This document shows, piece by piece, positions 1-5,561 of a DNA stretch of 6,292 nt. How positions within the stretch are numbered: the stretch's first letter is position 1; each line of letters begins with the position of its first letter. Source of the DNA: an uncultured Burkholderiales bacterium (GTDB taxonomy: Bacteria; Pseudomonadota; Gammaproteobacteria; Burkholderiales; Burkholderiaceae_C); assembly GCA_903952885.1 (NCBI GenBank), contig CAJBHE010000049.1, forward strand, positions 1-6,292. Direction: 5' to 3'. The notes under the pieces are model-generated. The model did no database searches, was not told the DNA's origin, and saw only the letters and a program-made list of their open reading frames with translations. A program made the position numbers and the translations under genes.

Positions 1-266
1 GGTACAGCCCAAGGTTCGGCCAAGTGGTCGGTGGGTGCGTTGGCGTCGCCCGCTCGTGCGTCTTCGCGCAGGATGACGCGTGCCCAATCCAGCGCGCCCG
101 TCAATAGCCAACGCGCTTGCGAGCGTTGGCGCTCAGCACCTTCCACCTCGATAGATTTCCATTGCTGCCACAAGGCGCCTGCGGCAAACGTGGCTACCAG
201 CGCCACAGTCAGCATGGCAGCCAGCAGCGCTGCGCCGCGTTGTGGTTGGCGTGCGGCGTGCTTCAT
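1..266 (-). CDS. gspK: Type II secretion minor pseudopilin GspK, N-terminal part (cut by window start)
   Basis: Reading leftward from an ATG at 264-266, an open frame continues to the window edge and gives the first 88 residues; the C-terminal part is missing. It begins MKHAARQPQRG, then a hydrophobic stretch starting AALLAAMLTVALVATFAAG. This is a prepilin-peptidase leader with cleavage expected after Gly11. Position +5 after the cut is Ala instead of the usual Glu, which is the known signature of GspK, the largest minor pseudopilin that caps the pseudopilus tip with GspI and GspJ. The start codon overlaps the gspJ stop in an ATGA arrangement, so translation is probably coupled. Later residues (ERQRSQARWLLTGALDWARVILRED) fit GspK, where the N-terminal helix continues into an Arg/Gln-rich segment. 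Context as fourth minor-pseudopilin gene after G, H, I, J makes the call strong. Confidence 0.9.
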   Translation of the reverse strand, partial: MKHAARQPQRGAALLAAMLTVALVATFAAGALWQQWKSIEVEGAERQRSQARWLLTGALDWARVILREDARAGDANAPTDHLAEPWAV

Positions 267-961
267 GTTTTGGTGTTGCTGAAGTTGGGCCGCACCCAGT
301 CGAGGGTGATGCGACCGCGCATGCCGGTCTGGGCGGGCAGGTCCATTTGCAGGCGAATGGCGTCGGGCAGCCCGCTTTGGCCTGCTGCGTTGGTTTGTGG
401 TGTGAGGTTGGATGCGCTGCTGTTGGTGTCTGTGTTGCCAGTGCTGGAGAGTGGGTTGGTCCACGCGTTGCCACGGAAATAGGTGAGCTGCCACGCTTCA
501 AGAGGTATCAATGTGGTTTCAAAAGCGGCATCGTCAGCGCTTGGGTTTTGACCCCAGCGCTCGGCATTGGCCCACGCTTGCTGCAACGCAGCGCGTGTTT
601 GCACAGGGGCCGATTGCCAGCGCAACCATTGGTTGTTGCGCAGTGTCCATGCCACCACCCACAGTCCTGCATCTGCGCCGTCAGCACGCCAAGCCGTGGC
701 GCGGCGGGTGAGGCGCAGGGTGCGGCCATCCCACTGCACGCCCGCCTCGGTGATGCTGGGAACAGGCTGCACGGCATTGAGGTCAGCCTGCCACTGGGCC
801 AGCACGGTTTGAAGCACGGTGGTTTTGTCTACCTGCGCTTGGGTGATGTCGCGGCTGCGCATGAGACTGTCCAGACCACGCCAGCTCAAACCCGCCAGCA
901 CCGCCATGAGGGTGATGGCGATGAGCAGCTCGATGAGTGTGAAGCCGCGTTGCTTGTGCAT
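263..961 (-). CDS. gspJ: Type II secretion minor pseudopilin GspJ
   Basis: The product has 232 residues and starts MHKQRG followed by FTLIELLIAITLMAVLAG. This is a class III signal with cleavage and N-methylation by prepilin peptidase after Gly6 and the conserved Glu at +5. GspJ is a minor pseudopilin of the periplasmic pseudopilus and forms the tip complex with GspI and GspK. The segment LSWRGLDSLMRSRD right after the membrane helix is characteristic of GspJ, as are Trp-rich core strands (WVVAWTLRNNQWLRWQ, near 101-116) and the terminal strand MRGRITLDWVRPN. A Ser/Thr/Asn-rich, probably flexible stretch lies near residues 170-197. The ATG overlaps the gspI stop by one base (TGATG), and its own stop overlaps the gspK start. 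A GGGG run about 9 bases before the ATG may act as a ribosome binding site. Confidence 0.93.
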   Translation of the reverse strand: MHKQRGFTLIELLIAITLMAVLAGLSWRGLDSLMRSRDITQAQVDKTTVLQTVLAQWQADLNAVQPVPSITEAGVQWDGRTLRLTRRATAWRADGADAGLWVVAWTLRNNQWLRWQSAPVQTRAALQQAWANAERWGQNPSADDAAFETTLIPLEAWQLTYFRGNAWTNPLSSTGNTDTNSSASNLTPQTNAAGQSGLPDAIRLQMDLPAQTGMRGRITLDWVRPNFSNTKT

Positions 962-1314
962 CAGTAACGCCCCAGCACAGTGGTGATGTTGAGCACCGGT
1001 GTGGCCGCGTCAAACACTTGGGCGTCCACGCGTCTGAACGCAGGGTTAGGTGTGGTGCGCACCGTCAGTGCCACCTCAAAGTTGCGCTCGGCTTGCGGGC
1101 AGGGCACGCGTGAGTCGCCTACGCCCGGCAGCTGCTGCGACAGGCGCAACTGGTTCAATGCGTTGTCCGCGCAAATTTGCGCCAACAGCACATCGGCTTG
1201 GCGTTGTGCATTGCGCGTGAGTGCGCCGCTGACTTTGAGGCCGCTCATCAAGGCGATGGCCACGATGGCGAGTGCCACCAACACCTCAATGAGCGTGAAA
1301 CCTCGCTGTTTCAT
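961..1314 (-). CDS. gspI: Type II secretion minor pseudopilin GspI
   Basis: The product has 117 residues, the usual size for GspI. It begins MKQRG followed by FTLIEVLVALAIVAIALMSG: a five-residue leader, cleavage after Gly5, conserved Glu at +5, then one hydrophobic helix that holds the protein in the inner membrane before assembly. The following segment (QICADNALNQLRL, near residues 46-58) matches the family pattern in which an Ala-x-x-Asn-x-Leu/Arg block follows the long N-terminal helix. Two cysteines (48 and 72) are visible and could pair in the periplasm. GspI is thought to start tip assembly by binding GspJ and GspK. The gene overlaps gspH by four bases (ATGA) and gspJ by one base, so the three are probably translated as a coupled unit. 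Confidence 0.93.
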   Translation of the reverse strand: MKQRGFTLIEVLVALAIVAIALMSGLKVSGALTRNAQRQADVLLAQICADNALNQLRLSQQLPGVGDSRVPCPQAERNFEVALTVRTTPNPAFRRVDAQVFDAATPVLNITTVLGRY

Positions 1315-1841
1315 GGCATCACTTGGAAAGGTCGCAAACCGTCTGTACCAATGCTCAGCGCAGGCGTGGGCTTGGCGCTGTTTGTTTGGCCCACGCTCAA
1401 TGTGATGAGTGAGGCCGCAAGGATGGGCTCAGGCCCGAGCACGACCAAGTTGGCTGGTGTGGTGGTGTTGGCTGACTGTCCGGCGTTGCTTATCAAAGCC
1501 TGTGTGCCCATCGCGAGCCACTTTTCAGCACGAGCTGCAATTGGACTGGCTGCGTTGCTAGGTGTGGAAGTGATGGTGTTGTTGCCACCTTGTGCTTGGT
1601 TGGGTGCATACGCAGGTCGAATCACAAAACCTTCTGGGGTGGCTTGCCAAATCAGCGCCATGCCACTGGTGCGCGACTGTGCGCGTGCCGCTTCTAAAAC
1701 GGCCACCAATCGTTGGGCCTCACGCTCCAATTGGGTTTGGCTGCTGTCACGCAGCGACAAGCTCACACCGGCCACGGCAAACCCGATGATGGCCAGCACC
1801 ACCAACAGTTCCAACAGGGTGAGGCCTTGCTGGCGCTGCAT
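1311..1841 (-). CDS. gspH: Type II secretion minor pseudopilin GspH
   Basis: The product has 176 residues and begins MQRQQG followed by LTLLELLVVLAIIGFAVAG. The prepilin cleavage site is after Gly6, with Leu rather than Phe at +1 and Glu at +5. A long helix continues with REAQRLVAVLEAARAQSRTSGMALIW, the pattern typical of GspH, in which an Arg/Ala-rich helix leads into the first beta strand. The stretch GFVIRPAY (71-78) and the block LGPEPILAASLITL (135-148) fit the GspH beta domain. Two Asn/Thr/Ser-rich loops (about 82-100 and 119-130) make it a little longer than compact members. It lies 20 bases downstream of gspG and overlaps gspI. No good Shine-Dalgarno sequence is visible, so the start rests on the leader peptide. 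GspH joins the pseudopilus between the GspG shaft and the I-J-K tip. Confidence 0.9.
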   Translation of the reverse strand: MQRQQGLTLLELLVVLAIIGFAVAGVSLSLRDSSQTQLEREAQRLVAVLEAARAQSRTSGMALIWQATPEGFVIRPAYAPNQAQGGNNTITSTPSNAASPIAARAEKWLAMGTQALISNAGQSANTTTPANLVVLGPEPILAASLITLSVGQTNSAKPTPALSIGTDGLRPFQVMP

Positions 1842-1861
1842 GACGAGTTGAACGAATCGCT

Positions 1862-2311
1862 TTATTGCCAGCTGCCGAGGTCGGCGTTTTTGCCTTCGCC
1901 GCCGGGTTGGCCGTCAGCGCCGAGGGACAACACATCCACTTCACCCTTCACGCCGGGGTTCATGTACTGGTAGGCGCGGCCCCATGGGTCGTTAGGCAGC
2001 TTGTCGATGTAAGGCTTCCAGTTCAGCGGTGTGGGGCCAGCTGTGGGCTTGACCACCAAAGCGTTCAGACCTTGCTCGGCGGTGGGGTAGTTTTGGTTGT
2101 CCAAGCGGTAGAGCTTCAGCGCTTGCATGAGGTTGCCCACGTCGGTCTTTGCGGCGGTCACGCGTGCGTCGTCGGCGCGATTGAGCACGTTGGGCACCAC
2201 GAGCGCGGCAAGCACGCCAATGATGGCGAGTACCACCATCAGTTCAATGAGCGTGAAGCCGCGTTGGCGTTTGTTTGTTGGGTTCTTTTGAGGGGGGTAC
2301 ATGGCGGACAT
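1862..2311 (-). CDS. gspG: Type II secretion major pseudopilin GspG
   Basis: This is the main shaft subunit of the pseudopilus that pushes folded exoproteins through the outer-membrane secretin. From the ATG at 2309-2311 the product has 149 residues. The leader ends in KRQRG and is followed by FTLIELMVVLAIIGVLAALVVP, with cleavage after Gly18 and Glu at +5. Strong family marks follow: DNQNYPTAEQGLNAL (71-85), LPNDPWGRAYQY (105-116) and the acidic loop LGADGQPGGEG (130-140), which in GspG structures contributes the calcium site, then a terminal GSW. A second ATG at 2300-2302 would give a 15-residue leader and is equally possible. An upstream TTG at 2338 is less likely because a good -10 element lies over it. 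Neither ATG has a clear Shine-Dalgarno sequence. It is the first gene of the leftward gsp operon. Confidence 0.95.
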   Translation of the reverse strand: MSAMYPPQKNPTNKRQRGFTLIELMVVLAIIGVLAALVVPNVLNRADDARVTAAKTDVGNLMQALKLYRLDNQNYPTAEQGLNALVVKPTAGPTPLNWKPYIDKLPNDPWGRAYQYMNPGVKGEVDVLSLGADGQPGGEGKNADLGSWQ

Positions 2312-2330
2312 TTCAATCGTTATCAGGTCA

Positions 2331-2816
2331 ATGATCAATCATAATCCGCTGATGCTCAGCTACCGCCCTTCATTTGCCACCGTCTTTAGCGCGTCGTCGC
2401 GCGTGGTGCTGCCTGCTGCTTCGTTGCTGGTGTGGGGGGCTGTGGCGTTTAGCGCGGTGACATGGGGCCTGCGATGGTCGGCCACGGGCGCGAACCCGAG
2501 CAACGCCACCGCTGCGGCGCAAGCATTGCCCGAGGTAGATGTGTCTGCCGCCGCCCGCAGCCTAGGCGCTGCGCCAGTGCTGGCTGCTGCGCCCACTTTG
2601 GCCAGTCGTTTTCAACTGCTGGGTGTCATGGCGGGTGGGCCCGACGCGGGTGCGGCCCTGATTGCGGTGGATGGCAAGCCAGCCAAGCCCTACCGTGTTG
2701 GCGCTGTGGTGGCGGATGGCTTGGTGTTGCAGTCGGCGCAAGGGCGACGCGTGACGATAGGGGCTGTGATGGACGGGCCGCAGACCTTGGTATTGGATTT
2801 GCCAGTTAAGAAGTAA
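2331..2816 (+). CDS. gspC: Type II secretion inner-membrane protein GspC, short form
   Basis: From the ATG at 2331 the product has 161 residues: a short cytoplasmic tail, one membrane helix near residues 25-47 (VVLPAASLLVWGAVAF onward), an Ala-rich periplasmic linker, and a C-terminal homology-region (HR) domain near 90-161. The domain begins RFQLLGVMAGG, continues GAALIAVDGKPAKPYRVGAVV, and ends QTLVLDLPVKK. The HR pattern (LLGV-(M/I)-x-G, ALIAVDG, Y-x-V-G) is how GspC binds the secretin GspD in the periplasm. The PDZ domain or coiled coil of longer enterobacterial and Pseudomonas members is absent, so this is the compact form. AGG lies three bases before the 2331 ATG. A start at 2352 (MLSYRPSF) is an alternative; the ATG at 2301 would overlap gspG and is less likely. 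The gene diverges from gspG, an arrangement I recall from Burkholderia-type clusters. Confidence 0.85.
   Translation: MINHNPLMLSYRPSFATVFSASSRVVLPAASLLVWGAVAFSAVTWGLRWSATGANPSNATAAAQALPEVDVSAAARSLGAAPVLAAAPTLASRFQLLGVMAGGPDAGAALIAVDGKPAKPYRVGAVVADGLVLQSAQGRRVTIGAVMDGPQTLVLDLPVKK
2338..2343 (-). promoter_or_regulatory. Candidate -10 element for the gspG operon
   Basis: On the minus strand the hexamer TATGAT (5 of 6 matches to TATAAT) sits about 27 bases before the ATG at 2311. It would place a transcription start near 2331 and give a leader of roughly 20 bases. No matching -35 hexamer is visible 16-18 bases upstream; that region lies inside the 5' end of gspC. It is a guess from one half of a promoter. 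Confidence 0.3.
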
Positions 2817-2840
2817 TTAGCCGATTAAACATTCGGCTGA
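2817..2840. other. Small hairpin at the gspC/higA convergence point
   Basis: The two genes end tail to tail on the palindrome TAATTA (2814-2819), each using half of it as its TAA stop codon. Directly beyond lies an inverted repeat, AGCCGA (2819-2824) and TCGGCT (2833-2838), with an 8-base loop; it can extend by two weaker pairs. There is no T-run on either strand after the stem, so a classical intrinsic terminator is not supported. It may only slow converging transcripts. Confidence 0.3.
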
Positions 2841-3173
2841 AATTCCCAAACCCGTATGTAGTTTGCGAACCATGCTCATGGTGAGCGGGCGTTTGCGGTT
2901 CAAAATTTCATAAACGCGGTTGCTTCGCCCAATCATGGGCTCAAGATCTTTAGGCTTGAGGTTTTGTTGTTCCATACGAAATTTGATGGCTTCAATCGGG
3001 TCTGGCAAATCGATTGAATAGTGACGCGCTTCAAATGCTTGAATAAGCGTGACCAACACATCAAGGCGGTCACCCTCAGGCGTTCCTAGCTCAGGGTCGC
3101 TCTCCAACAGTGCCGCAACATCTTTGAGTGTTGCCTTGTAGTCTGCTTCGGTGCGAATGGGTTTGATATCCAT
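2817..3173 (-). CDS. higA: HigA-type antitoxin with helix-turn-helix domain
   Basis: From the ATG at 3171-3173 the product has 118 residues and begins MDIKPIRTEADYKATLKDV. The helical N-terminal half (E-x-D-Y-x-x-x-L, then an acidic stretch and DRLDVLVTLIQAFE) followed by a helix-turn-helix near residues 61-115 (FRMEQQNLKPKDLEPMIGRSNRVYEILN, then RPLTMSMVRKLHTGLGIS) is the plan of the HigA antitoxins paired with HigB-type RelE toxins. These proteins neutralise the toxin and repress their own operon by DNA binding. The start is decided by a strong AAGGAG (3180-3185) six bases before this ATG; an upstream TTG at 3188 lacks such support. The gene lies 11 bases after higB, whose stop codon overlaps the ribosome binding site. 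The likely operator is the palindrome at 3494-3520. The stop is immediately adjacent to that of gspC. Confidence 0.88.
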   Translation of the reverse strand: MDIKPIRTEADYKATLKDVAALLESDPELGTPEGDRLDVLVTLIQAFEARHYSIDLPDPIEAIKFRMEQQNLKPKDLEPMIGRSNRVYEILNRKRPLTMSMVRKLHTGLGISAECLIG

Positions 3174-3179
3174 GTTGTG

Positions 3180-3185
3180 CTCCTT
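3180..3185 (-). promoter_or_regulatory. Shine-Dalgarno site of higA
   Basis: The minus strand reads AAGGAG with a 6-base gap (CACAAC) to the ATG at 3173. It overlaps the TGA of higB, so ribosomes finishing the toxin are placed to start the antitoxin. It is the best ribosome binding site in the module: higB itself has none visible. This would favour more antitoxin than toxin from one transcript. Confidence 0.7.
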
Positions 3186-3487
3186 CAATTCATGTCCACG
3201 GTGTTTGCGTCTACCGTGTCGTAATGTGCGTGTGTGACGATGAACTTGATGTAAGCCACGCCAAGTTTGTAGGCGATGGCCACAATCAACCGAAAGTCAT
3301 TGCCTTTGATGTTGAAAACCACGCGGTTGTTGCCCACAAAGCTTGCGCTGGCGAAATGTCGCTTGATGTCAGCAGGAGTTTTCCAATTGGCTTTGCATGC
3401 CTCATCGTGCCAAGCCAATAAAGCTTGTTTGGCAAGAGGGTGCTTGGCGCTGAAGTCGCGCAAAGTTTTGACGGCAATTACTCGCAT
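3185..3487 (-). CDS. higB: HigB-type toxin, RelE superfamily mRNA interferase
   Basis: The product has 100 residues and resembles E. coli HigB in plan: an N-terminal helix (VKTLRDFSAKHPLAKQALLAWHDEA), a middle segment with Trp and a proline turn (ANWKTPADIKRHF), then the core strands NNRVVFNIKGNDFRLIVAI (53-71) and a final VTHAHYDTVD (84-93). The family marks R-x-V-F-N-I-x-G-N-x-(F/Y)-R-L and the terminal T-H-x-x-Y-D are visible. Toxins of this family cut mRNA on the ribosome and stop translation. The start ATG at 3485-3487 has no Shine-Dalgarno sequence, and the end of a 27-base palindrome lies only six bases upstream, so translation of the toxin should be weak or start from a nearly leaderless message. 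Toxin-before-antitoxin order is usual for higBA. It follows ilvA on the same strand with a 45-base gap. Confidence 0.88.
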   Translation of the reverse strand: MRVIAVKTLRDFSAKHPLAKQALLAWHDEACKANWKTPADIKRHFASASFVGNNRVVFNIKGNDFRLIVAIAYKLGVAYIKFIVTHAHYDTVDANTVDMN

Positions 3488-3493
3488 CCATGG

Positions 3494-3520
3494 GACATAG
3501 TCCCATATTGGGACTATGTC
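3494..3520. promoter_or_regulatory. Perfect interrupted palindrome upstream of higB, likely HigA operator
   Basis: Two exact 12-base arms, GACATAGTCCCA (3494-3505) and TGGGACTATGTC (3509-3520), flank a 3-base centre TAT. Half-sites GGGAC/GTCCC also occur as a nested dyad at 3492-3504 (GGGAC-ATA-GTCCC), with a weaker copy at 3510-3522 about 18 bases away, so two repressor dimers could bind side by side. The element fills most of the 45-base ilvA-higB gap. By analogy with other HigA proteins, which repress their own operon, it is the expected operator. As RNA it would form a strong hairpin just before the toxin start. It has no T-run, so it is not a standard terminator for ilvA. Confidence 0.7.
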
Positions 3521-3532
3521 TAGCCTTTGTAA

Positions 3533-5110
3533 TCAGCGCTGCAAAAACAAACGATAAGCCGGGTTCAGTGTTTCTTCGACATACGGATAACCCAGCGCTG
3601 CTAAGAAAGCGGCAAATGCTTTGTTGTCAGCCTTGGGCACTTGCAAGCCCATCAAGATGCGGCCGTAGTCCGCGCCTTGGTTGCGGTAATGAAACAGGCT
3701 GATGTTCCAGCCCGGGCGCATGGCCAGCAGAAATTTCATCAATGCCCCGGGGCGCTCTGGAAACTCAAAACGCAAGATGCGCTCCTCAAACGCCAACGAC
3801 GAGTGGCCGCCCACCATGTGGCGCAAGTGCTCTTTGGCCATTTCGTCGTGCGTGAGGTCTATCGCTTCAAACCCGTTCTTGGTGAAGTGGCTTGCCATCT
3901 TGCTGCTTTCGCCTTTCACGCCCGTGGTCAAACCCACAAACACGTGCGCTTTGGTTTGGTCGCTCATGCGGTAATTGAACTCGGTCACATTGCGCGGTGA
4001 CTTGCTGCCGCCAAAACTCGGCAGCTTGCCAATCAGCTCGCAAAAGCGGCGCAGGCTGCCGGGCTGCTCAGGGATGGTGACGGCAAACAAAGCCTCGCGT
4101 TCTTCGCCCACTTCGGCGCGCTCGGCTACAAAGCGCAAGCGGTCGAAGTTCATGTTCGCGCCGCACAAAATGGCGGCGTAGGTTTCGCCCTTGGTTTTGT
4201 GCTCGGCCACGTATTGTTTGATGGCGGCTACGGCCAAGGCACCTGCGGGCTCGACGATGCTGCGGGTGTCTACAAACACGTCTTTGATGGCGGCGCACAC
4301 CGCGTCGGTGTTGACGGTGATGTAGCTGTCCACCAGGTTTTTCGACACGCGGAAAGTTTCTTCGCCCACCAACTTCACGGCTGTGCCGTCAGAAAACAAA
4401 CCCACGTCGTTGAGCGTGACGCGCTTGCCTTTTTGCACCGACTGCATCATGGCCGACGAGTCGTCCATTTGCACGCCAATCACTTTGATTTCGGGGCGCA
4501 CCGCCTTGATGTAGTTGGCCACGCCTGCAATCAAACCGCCGCCACCGATGGCGACAAACACAGCATCTAGCCGCCCCTGGTGTTGGCGCAACATTTCCAT
4601 GGCAATCGTGCCTTGGCCGGCAATCACATCGGGGTCGTCAAACGGGTGCACAAAGGTCATGCCGTTTTTCTTTTCTAGCGTCAGCGCGTGGGCGTGCGCG
4701 TCCGAGTAACTGTCGCCCACCAACACCACCTCGCCGCCCAACGCCTTCACCGCTTCAATCTTCACGCTCGGTGTGGTGGTGGGCATGACGATGATGGCTT
4801 GTGTGCCTAGCTGCTTGGCCCCCAAAGCCACGCCTTGCGCGTGGTTGCCAGCCGAGGCGCAAATCACGCCTTTTTTCAGCTGCTCAGGCGTGAGGTGCGC
4901 CATCTTGTTGTAAGCGCCACGCAGCTTGAAGCTGTGCACGGGCTGCTGGTCTTCGCGTTTGAGCAGCACCGTGTTGTGAATGCGACGGCTCAGGTTTTTG
5001 GCCACCTCTAGCGCAGACTCAACGGCCACGTCATACACACGGGCGGTCAAGATTTTTTTCAGGTAATCGGCGGGTTGCAGCGCGCGCGCTTTTGGGGGGC
5101 GGGTAGACAT
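3533..5110 (-). CDS. ilvA: Threonine ammonia-lyase (threonine deaminase), biosynthetic, IlvA
   Basis: IlvA converts L-threonine to 2-oxobutanoate and ammonia, the first committed step of isoleucine synthesis, using PLP in the cytoplasm. From the ATG at 5108-5110 the product has 525 residues, close to the 514 of E. coli IlvA. The catalytic domain shows the Schiff-base lysine in HSFKLRGAYNKM (Lys62, same number as in E. coli), SAGNHAQGVA (near 86-95) and the phosphate-binding GGGGL (189-193). A regulatory C-terminal half carries two ACT-like units, one from about residue 338 (REALFAVTIPEQPGSLRRF) and one from about 444 (ERILRFEFPERPGALMKF). These bind isoleucine and valine in the long biosynthetic form and distinguish it from the short catabolic TdcB. 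An in-frame GTG at 5155 is a less likely start, and no close Shine-Dalgarno sequence is visible for the ATG. It stands alone between two toxin-antitoxin modules. Confidence 0.96.
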   Translation of the reverse strand: MSTRPPKARALQPADYLKKILTARVYDVAVESALEVAKNLSRRIHNTVLLKREDQQPVHSFKLRGAYNKMAHLTPEQLKKGVICASAGNHAQGVALGAKQLGTQAIIVMPTTTPSVKIEAVKALGGEVVLVGDSYSDAHAHALTLEKKNGMTFVHPFDDPDVIAGQGTIAMEMLRQHQGRLDAVFVAIGGGGLIAGVANYIKAVRPEIKVIGVQMDDSSAMMQSVQKGKRVTLNDVGLFSDGTAVKLVGEETFRVSKNLVDSYITVNTDAVCAAIKDVFVDTRSIVEPAGALAVAAIKQYVAEHKTKGETYAAILCGANMNFDRLRFVAERAEVGEEREALFAVTIPEQPGSLRRFCELIGKLPSFGGSKSPRNVTEFNYRMSDQTKAHVFVGLTTGVKGESSKMASHFTKNGFEAIDLTHDEMAKEHLRHMVGGHSSLAFEERILRFEFPERPGALMKFLLAMRPGWNISLFHYRNQGADYGRILMGLQVPKADNKAFAAFLAALGYPYVEETLNPAYRLFLQR

Positions 5111-5234
5111 GGATGGATTGTCTCTTAAGCCGTGGGTCTTCAATCTATGAGTCACGCGCGCTCTTTGACCGCGTGTTTTGTTTCAAAGTAGTAGCCCAAT
5201 CCGATTTTTAAATATTGCATGCATGCTATAAAAT
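5111..5234. promoter_or_regulatory. Divergent AT-rich intergenic region between ilvA and the second toxin gene
   Basis: This 124-base gap must hold the promoters of ilvA (leftward) and of the toxin-antitoxin pair (rightward). By hand count, 5161-5220 has 22 G+C of 60 and 5221-5280 has 18 of 60, against 42 of 60 in an ilvA stretch (4801-4860). An 18-base near-palindrome lies at 5213-5230: core GCATGCATGC flanked by one T/T mismatch and then TAT/ATA pairs. It runs into TATAAA (5227-5232), which looks like a -10 element but lies only two bases before the toxin ATG. The dyad is a candidate operator for the downstream helix-turn-helix antitoxin. I could not pick a convincing -35/-10 pair for ilvA. 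Confidence 0.4.
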
Positions 5235-5561
5235 ATGAATTATGAAATTTTGTTTTTTGCAGCTTCTGTGCAAGCTCAAATAGAAAAATGGCCACTCGGC
5301 CTGTATGCCAGTTTTGTGAGGATTTCTGAGCAAATGGTGATGAGCGGACCGAATTTAGGCATGCCCTATACAAAAGCGATGGGCGAAGGCTTGTTTGAGA
5401 TTCGGGCCCGTGGTCCAGAGGGTATCGGGCGAGCATTCTATTGCTGCATGAAAGGCAAGCGCATCATCATCTTGCATGGTTTTGTGAAAAAGACACAAGC
5501 CACACCCACCAAAGAACTTCGCCTGGCGAAACAACGAATGAAAGAGGTTTTGAATGACTAA
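5235..5561 (+). CDS. Gp49-like toxin of the RelE superfamily (phage-derived addiction module type)
   Basis: The product has 108 residues and matches the plan of the Gp49/HigB-like toxin family: MNYEILFF opening strand, a helical segment (VQAQIEKWPLGLYASFVRISEQM), then GPNLGMPYTKAMGEGLFEIR (38-57), a strand with RAFYC (66-70), and the signature RIIILHGFVKKTQATPTKELRLAKQR (76-101). The LHGFVKK-T-x-x-x-P-x-x-E motif is highly characteristic. Such toxins are thought to cleave mRNA during translation; activity here is inferred from the family. It is distinct from the HigB at 3185-3487, which has no such motif. The frame overlaps the antitoxin gene by eight bases, toxin first. ATG 5235 is supported by the family N-terminus, but no Shine-Dalgarno sequence precedes it. 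The surrounding DNA is AT-richer than the neighbours, which suggests acquisition by transfer. Confidence 0.85.
   Translation: MNYEILFFAASVQAQIEKWPLGLYASFVRISEQMVMSGPNLGMPYTKAMGEGLFEIRARGPEGIGRAFYCCMKGKRIIILHGFVKKTQATPTKELRLAKQRMKEVLND

Noticed and set aside
242..967. Long plus-strand open frame of 241 codons opposite gspJ
   Set aside because: It is the mirror of the gspJ coding strand. The product has no recognisable domain, whereas the minus strand encodes a clear prepilin leader and GspJ core.
931..2275. Similar short DNA repeats near 931-952, 1286-1305 and 2243-2265
   Set aside because: They encode the same RGFTLIE prepilin cleavage motif at the start of gspJ, gspI and gspG. Protein conservation explains them, not a mobile or regulatory repeat.
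2301..2303. ATG at 2301 as the gspC start
   Set aside because: It would overlap the gspG start on the other strand and add a tail not seen in GspC. The ATG at 2331 or 2352 lies nearer the membrane helix.
3494..3520. Palindrome after ilvA read as a Rho-independent terminator
   Set aside because: The minus-strand stem is followed by CCATGG, not a T-run, and the position just before higB fits an operator better.
5153..5155. GTG as the ilvA start, giving 540 residues
   Set aside because: The extra 15 residues match nothing in the family. The ATG at 5110 puts the catalytic lysine at position 62 as in E. coli IlvA.
5152..5436. Minus-strand open frame of 94 codons upstream of ilvA
   Set aside because: It lies across the AT-rich promoter region and opposite the Gp49-like toxin gene, shows no family resemblance, and its length is explained by the lack of stops opposite a real gene.
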